Source: Gnomoniopsis sp. IMI 355080 (lineage: Eukaryota; Ascomycota; Sordariomycetes; Diaporthales; Gnomoniaceae). From it: a stretch of 13,429 bases of DNA. Location: contig JAPEVC010000432.1 of the NCBI GenBank assembly GCA_027946555.1, positions 1 through 13,429 on the forward strand, given 5' to 3'. Shown one piece after another: positions 10,113 to 13,429 of the stretch (positions within the stretch are counted from its first letter, which is position 1; every line of letters begins with the position of its first letter). Below the pieces are notes generated by a model. That model did not search any database. It saw nothing but the letters and a program-made list of their open reading frames with translations, and was not told where the DNA came from. The translations under genes were made by a program, and so were the position numbers.

Positions 10113-10124
10113 AGCGCGCTCCAG

Positions 10125-10367
10125 CTACACAAGCTGGCCCCTCCACACGGGGTCGTCAAGATGGAACTCCTGCTCAATTATACAGCACTTGACACTGACT
10201 GGGTTGTTGGGACAGCCCCCGCTGATGTACGAGCCTTTGTAAGTGGAACACTTCGAGGTGGAATTGCAGATTCCCTTTGAGAGGTATCCGCCCGTGGCGG
10301 TGTCGGAGTAGTGGCCATCGACTGCGGCTAAGGCTCCGAGGAAAAAATGGGGAGAAAAATGAGTCAT
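10125..10367 (-). CDS. Small cysteine-rich, probably secreted protein
   Basis: An 80-residue protein from ATG 10367 to TAG at 10125. Residues 1-18 (MTHFSPH then FFLGALAAV) form a short, weak signal peptide. Residues about 26-62 carry the pattern GIC-x5-C-x11-GCP-NNP-xxVKCC, five cysteines in the arrangement of a small disulfide-rich module found in many fungal secreted proteins, alone or attached to lysozyme-like and peptidase domains; this recognition is from memory. The sixth cysteine usually expected after the CC pair is absent; the tail is IIEQEFHLDDPVW. That suggests an unrecognised intron near the 3' end, a truncation, or a variant form. A TATA box stands 115 bases upstream. Alone, such a protein could be an effector or part of a cell-wall-active system; neither is shown. 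The opposite strand is also open here but has no recognisable pattern. Confidence 0.6.
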   Translation of the reverse strand: MTHFSPHFFLGALAAVDGHYSDTATGGYLSKGICNSTSKCSTYKGSYISGGCPNNPVSVKCCIIEQEFHLDDPVWRGQLV

Positions 10368-10449
10368 GGATACATTCTTGTATTGGGCACAGTGTAGTCT
10401 TTTGGTTTCATAAGATGGGGTGTTGAGGCACAGGAGACCTTGACTTCAG

Positions 10450-11042
10450 CCGCGACCACGAAAGACGGCTAGGACGCTGTCTTATATAACCTCTATTCTT
10501 CCTGGTCTCGAGCAGACGTATGAGTCCTACAAGAGAGCCTCCTCTTCTCACCTTCTTGATGTAGCAAATGTGTCTATACTTCGCCTACACCGGCTGCAGC
10601 TCGAGCTTGCGCAACACACCAGGACAGCTGGAGGTCCTGCGAACCGTCCATATGTTGACGCCATTATCGCTGGTGACTGCCTCCAAGCCATCGATAGCAC
10701 AACTCTTGGAAGCGAGAAAGTCCAAATCTTCATGTATCCTACTTCTTATTTTCACAGTCGCACAGTTGCTTCAGGCCTCAACTCGTCCTAGGGTGGCTTC
10801 CAGCCCTGCTATGTCCGAGGACTTGTATGAAGGGATTCCCTGCATTCAGACACTTGCTGGTGGCTTCTGGCTCGGCGATACTGGGGCAATTCTTTGATAC
10901 AGCTGTGATGTAAGATTGATATTGTGCTTAGTAGGTTGCTCAGAAACCTGGCTATTGCCTACGACCCCAAAATTCAACGCGATTTTTAGAACTTCTGAAG
11001 GCCATCAAAGAGAATGAGGTTCGAACAACCCACAAGTCTTGA
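10450..11042 (+). pseudogene. Protein-like remnant without a start, probably decayed gene 3' part
   Basis: The frame is open from 10444 to about 10790 without an ATG start, and reads like real protein, for example ILPGLEQTYESYKRAS, LQLELAQHTRTAGGPANRP and DAIIAGDCLQAIDS. A good 58-base intron at 10734-10791 (donor GTATCC, branch CTCAAC, acceptor TAG) joins it to SEDLYEGIPCIQTLAGGFW and WLGDTGAIL before a TGA near 10895. Further on, LLRNLAIAYDPKIQRDF (10924-10989) runs into a TAG, while the next frame continues as LELLKAIKENEVRTTHKS to a TGA at 11040-11042, as if one T had been lost from a T run. A missing 5' end, a stop and a frameshift together suggest a decayed gene. The helical content recalls the C-termini of fungal transcription factors, but I do not recognise the family. 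A live gene with an undetected upstream exon remains possible. Confidence 0.4.
10482..10488 (-). promoter_or_regulatory. TATA box of the small cysteine-rich gene
   Basis: TATATAA on the minus strand, 115 bases upstream of ATG 10367. Motif and distance fit a fungal core promoter and support transcription of the short gene. It overlaps the plus-strand open frame of the neighbouring relic, so it may also be chance. Confidence 0.45.
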
Positions 11043-11065
11043 AATTTAAGACTTGAAATTCCTGA
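11034..11065. repeat. Small inverted and tandem repeat
   Basis: AAGTCTT (11034-11040) and AAGACTT (11048-11054) form a 7-base stem with a 7-base loop. The same stretch holds a 14-base tandem repeat, CTTGAAATTTAAGA then CTTGAAATTCCTGA. It overlaps the end of the gene remnant. Confidence 0.6.
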
Positions 11066-11250
11066 ATTAAACGAGCAAGAAGTAAAGAATCTCTGTGTGA
11101 CGTGCTGGCTGGTACCTACCCTGCGTCTTTCCCATCTGTTGTTGCCCTGAGCTCGGAACTCCGTCTACATACTCGTCTGCAACGTGGTATTTCGTCCTTT
11201 CTCATGCTTATGCATAAGTATAACATTTTCAGCTTATTCAAGAAGACGGC

Positions 11251-11526
11251 TCAGTCACAAACAACGCAAGACTCATGCGTATAAGACTCCCAGCATGTAA
11301 GCTCTTCCTCCACTGAAGAATTTGTCATTATTTCCCATGACTCCCGCAATATTGGTATTCCAGGCGTACCTGTTCTAATGAAATCGTATAAAGTATGGTA
11401 GCGAGCAGATAGAGTTTCGCAATCTTTGTTTCCATCAAGCGCTGTGCTGAACAACTGGTGATAAGTAAGAACAGCCAGAGTAGCATGCCCTGTCTCGACA
11501 GGAAAAGCATTAAGTAATGTCGTCTG
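11251..11526 (-). pseudogene. Second protein-like remnant, no start codon
   Basis: A minus-strand frame of 91 codons between a TAA at 11527-11529 and a TGA at 11251-11253, with no ATG in a sensible position. Its text is protein-like: LLNAFPVETGHATLAVLTYH, then CETLSARYHTLYDFIRTG and IPILRESWEIM. Upstream of the TAA the same frame continues as CEWVGETWLLCPINT, so the stop may interrupt a longer ancestral frame. No family recognised. It could also be an exon of a gene with unusual splicing. Confidence 0.25.
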
Positions 11527-11903
11527 TTAGGTATTGATGGGACAAAGGAGCCAGGTCTCGCCAACCCACTCGCACGAAAAGCTTCGAATGTTATTGATGT
11601 TGCGTCTTTACCTAGGTAATACTGGTGTCAGTGCAACAAATAGGTACCGAGGTACAGTCACTTAGTCCTACAAGACTAGATTTTGAAATTACCCCGACAA
11701 TGACAGGAGCCGGCGGTCCCCGCGGTAAGTTTAATGCAAGGAGCTATTACAGCAATTGGTTAACATCAGTTTGGCTCGTCGTGAAAATTATCTTCTTCAA
11801 AGGTGGACAAAGGTGTTCTGAACTGGATCTCTCCTCGCTCGACCGTATCCGATCCTCCTCCATAGGCACATTACCTTCAGTGATCTCCTGGACTCGATCC
11901 CAA

Positions 11904-12512
11904 ATGCCCTACTACGTCATCGCCCACGCAGACCCTCTCACGGTTCAGCAGCGTGATGCGTTCGCGGCCACCATTACAGAGATCCATACGACTCTATTCA
12001 CAACCCCATCTCTCTTCGTAAATGTAAAATTTGAGAATATTTCAGCCGCTTCGTACTATGTCGGTGGCAGAAGGGTATGTCTCCCCAGACCAAATCGTCG
12101 CTTGTCATGGCGACGGGCGCCGCTGTATTTAACAACGCCCTCTCGCCGGGAGAGAATTTCAGCTTCCAAGTCTACATCAATTCTCACAAGATTAAAACAG
12201 GCCCAGGTCAACACAGTTCATGCGAATGTGAGAACAGGAAAGTCGCGACCTCGATCGGCGTACGATGAGCTGTGTCGCAGAGTTAGGGCCGCATGGGAAG
12301 AGCTTCTTCCGTCGAGCACGCCTCTACACGCCGTTTTCATTCACGGTTCATTAGTCGCTGGCGAAGAGCAAGGATTCCTCCGCCCAGAAGCTGGCAATGA
12401 TGCTGAGTGGGTGCGAGTGAACTTGCCGGAGTTCGAAAAGAGAGCAGCCGCGGGCAACGAGGGTATGAAACTTTTGGTAGAGGAGTGCAAGACCAGAGGT
12501 CTCGGAGTTTAA
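11904..12512 (+). CDS. cis-CaaD-like tautomerase (tautomerase superfamily)
   Basis: Two exons, 11904-12074 and 12201-12512, give 160 residues, usual for fungal tautomerase_3-type proteins. The enzymes use an N-terminal proline, exposed after Met removal, as catalytic base or acid. That is why ATG 11904 (MPYYVIAHADP) is chosen, although the frame is open upstream to 11625; a longer product would bury the proline. Seen: Pro2, His28 in TEIH, YYVGGRR at the intron, Arg68 in VRTGK, and HGSLVAGEEQGFLRP with the glutamates expected in this part of cis-CaaD relatives. The usual second arginine of the R-x-G-R pair appears as Lys71. The 126-base intron (donor GTATGT, acceptor ACAG at 12200) is a multiple of three and has no in-frame stop, so retention would insert 42 residues rather than truncate. 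Natural substrates of fungal members are mostly unknown; isomerisation or hydration of unsaturated acids is the family activity. It stands alone on its strand. Confidence 0.88.
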   Translation: MPYYVIAHADPLTVQQRDAFAATITEIHTTLFTTPSLFVNVKFENISAASYYVGGRRVCLPRPNRRLSWRRAPLYLTTPSRRERISASKSTSILTRLKQAQVNTVHANVRTGKSRPRSAYDELCRRVRAAWEELLPSSTPLHAVFIHGSLVAGEEQGFLRPEAGNDAEWVRVNLPEFEKRAAAGNEGMKLLVEECKTRGLGV

Positions 12513-12528
12513 GATTGTGACGAGGAGA

Positions 12529-12588
12529 AAAATGATGAATGAAGTATGAGAACGGGCTAAAATGATGAATCAAATATGAGAATGGACT
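12529..12588. repeat. Two-copy 30-base tandem repeat after the tautomerase stop
   Basis: Units 12529-12558 and 12559-12588 agree at 26 of 30 positions. They start 17 bases after the stop codon, so they probably lie in the 3' untranslated region. Confidence 0.85.
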
Positions 12589-12894
12589 CGAATCAAGCAA
12601 GAGGAGCTTTCAATGGTCTGTTTTTTTTTAACCAGCTTTCACGTGCATCGTATATCAACTCTCGTTCTCATGGTACAACAAGTACGAGGTCTACGTGGAC
12701 CCTTATAATGGTAATAATGTTTTAGTATTAAATCTTAAATGCTTTCATCTCACAGGTGAGATACTTTGCTCCTCAGCATCTATGACGAGTCCTGCTCGCG
12801 GAATACTTAGTTGTATGACTGTTTACCATCTGTTGGATGCCAGTATGGCCCGGGAGGCACAAGCCGGTGGGATATGCGTGCGATTGGCTGACTA
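12589..12894. other. Spacer between tautomerase and AT-rich block
   Basis: Contains a T9 run and a plus-strand open frame (CIVYQLSFSWYNKYEVYVDP and onward, near 12640-12893) that looks partly protein-like but has no credible start or family. Base composition is normal until about 12895. Confidence 0.4.
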
Positions 12895-13429
12895 AGCATA
12901 AAGGCGCTTTAAGCATTAGTGAAATAATAAAGAGCTAGATTTAGTATTAGAATAATGCCAGATTTATATTAGGAAGATATTAGATTTCTTCCCTAAATAA
13001 TCAGTAATATATAGTATTCTAGCTAATATTAACCCTTATCTTATACCTTATATTCTAATAGGTTATAAGCCCGGATTACTTATTAATCCCTCTAACCCCC
13101 CTAGCTATTTAAAGGACTGCTATTTAAATAGATAGTATCTCGTTTAATAAACTACTTAAATAATAGTAGTTATTATTATAAAGGATAGCTAATATAGCTA
13201 GCGATTAAAGTAAAGCCCTTATAATAGCTTCCGAAGGAGGGTAAAGGCTAGGATTAGAGGAATAGGAATAAAAGCTATTCCTTAGCCCTAATAATATTAA
13301 CTAGCCTAAATATATAATACCCTAAGACTAATACCTTAAATAAGGCAATTACTATATATAGCGAAGTATATAGGAGTTAGTATTAGGTTTAGCCGGCCTT
13401 GATTTATATATTAATCTAGATAATCGAGT
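12895..13429. mobile_element. AT-rich, RIP-like block, probable degenerate transposon relic
   Basis: From about 12895 to the window end the DNA becomes strongly AT-rich and TA-rich. In 13021-13320 I count no CpA and one TpG, against very frequent TpA (16 in 13141-13200 alone). This is the footprint of repeat-induced point mutation, which converts CpA to TpA on both strands of duplicated DNA. No open frame, terminal repeat or domain survives, so the element class cannot be named. The block runs off the window. Confidence 0.7.

Larger units (their letters stand above)
9364..10124. other. Gene-free spacer, MFS promoter side
   Basis: Upstream of the MFS ATG and downstream of the small cysteine-rich gene. 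Contains the palindrome CTACCTAAGTAGGTAG (9608-9623), a related ACTAAGTACCTAA (9791-9803), and an intron-like stretch at 10037-10083 that has plausible splice signals on both strands. A short plus-strand exon (ATG at 10001) could be proposed but encodes only 13 codons before its donor, so I do not call it. Confidence 0.5.
10368..11903. other. Spacer with two gene remnants, no intact gene
   Basis: Apart from the two remnants described, I see no complete gene. The stretch 11600-11903 is the tautomerase promoter and leader; it contains TACCTAGGTA (11609-11618) and, at 11700-11760, an ATG followed by a GTAAGT donor and a TTACAG, which could mark a leader intron. Confidence 0.5.

Noticed and set aside
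10098..10280. Plus-strand open frame opposite the small cysteine-rich gene
   Set aside because: It lacks any recognisable pattern, whereas the opposite strand shows the conserved cysteine arrangement and has an upstream TATA box.
11016..11035. GGTTCGAAC resembling a tRNA T-loop
   Set aside because: The flanking bases do not pair to a T-stem and no anticodon or acceptor arms can be placed.
11625..11903. Upstream extension of the tautomerase frame by 93 codons
   Set aside because: It has no protein-like character and would bury the catalytic proline; the Met-Pro start at 11904 fits the family.
12077..12268. Plus-strand frame starting inside the tautomerase intron
   Set aside because: It lies in the intron between a strong GTATGT donor and the acceptor at 12200; removing this intron joins two matching halves of the tautomerase.

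Overview
The window looks like a piece of a filamentous ascomycete genome (Pezizomycotina, probably Sordariomycetes). The evidence is short introns of roughly 45-130 bases with GTAWGT/GTGAGT donors and CTRAY branch sites, fungal protein families, long gene-poor spacers, recurrent TACCTAAGTACCTA-type palindromes between genes, and an AT-rich block at the right end with the dinucleotide pattern of repeat-induced point mutation (RIP). The species cannot be fixed from the sequence alone.

Layout, left to right. (1) 192-1332, minus: a secreted GH53 endo-beta-1,4-galactanase of two exons. (2) 1333-3308: a gene-free spacer with the galactanase promoter (TATA-like box, CreA-like sites), an (AG)10 microsatellite and a diverged local duplication. 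(3) 3309-4457, minus: an F-box-like protein of two exons. (4) 5449-6290, minus: a membrane-anchored monothiol (CxxS) glutaredoxin of two exons, resembling yeast Grx6/Grx7. (5) 7585-9363, minus: a 12-helix MFS transporter of the DHA1 type, rebuilt here from five exons into 501 residues. (6) 10125-10367, minus: a small cysteine-rich, probably secreted protein with a TATA box upstream. (7) 10450-11042 plus and 11251-11526 minus: two protein-like stretches without starts, probably decayed gene fragments. (8) 11904-12512, plus: a cis-CaaD-like tautomerase of two exons with the essential proline directly after Met1. (9) About 12895-13429: an AT-rich, CpA/TpG-depleted block that I read as a RIP-mutated transposon relic.

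The genes do not form an obvious pathway. The galactanase releases galacto-oligosaccharides from pectic arabinogalactan outside the cell; the glutaredoxin acts in the early secretory pathway; the transporter sits in a membrane and may export toxic compounds or carry polyamine-like cations. The right third (small secreted protein, gene relics, lone tautomerase, RIP block) has the character of an accessory region next to a repeat-rich compartment. I see no CRISPR array, rRNA, tRNA, viral sequence or complete mobile element, and no convincing multi-gene novel system. The most interesting items are the small cysteine-rich protein, the decayed fragments next to it, and the sharp RIP boundary.
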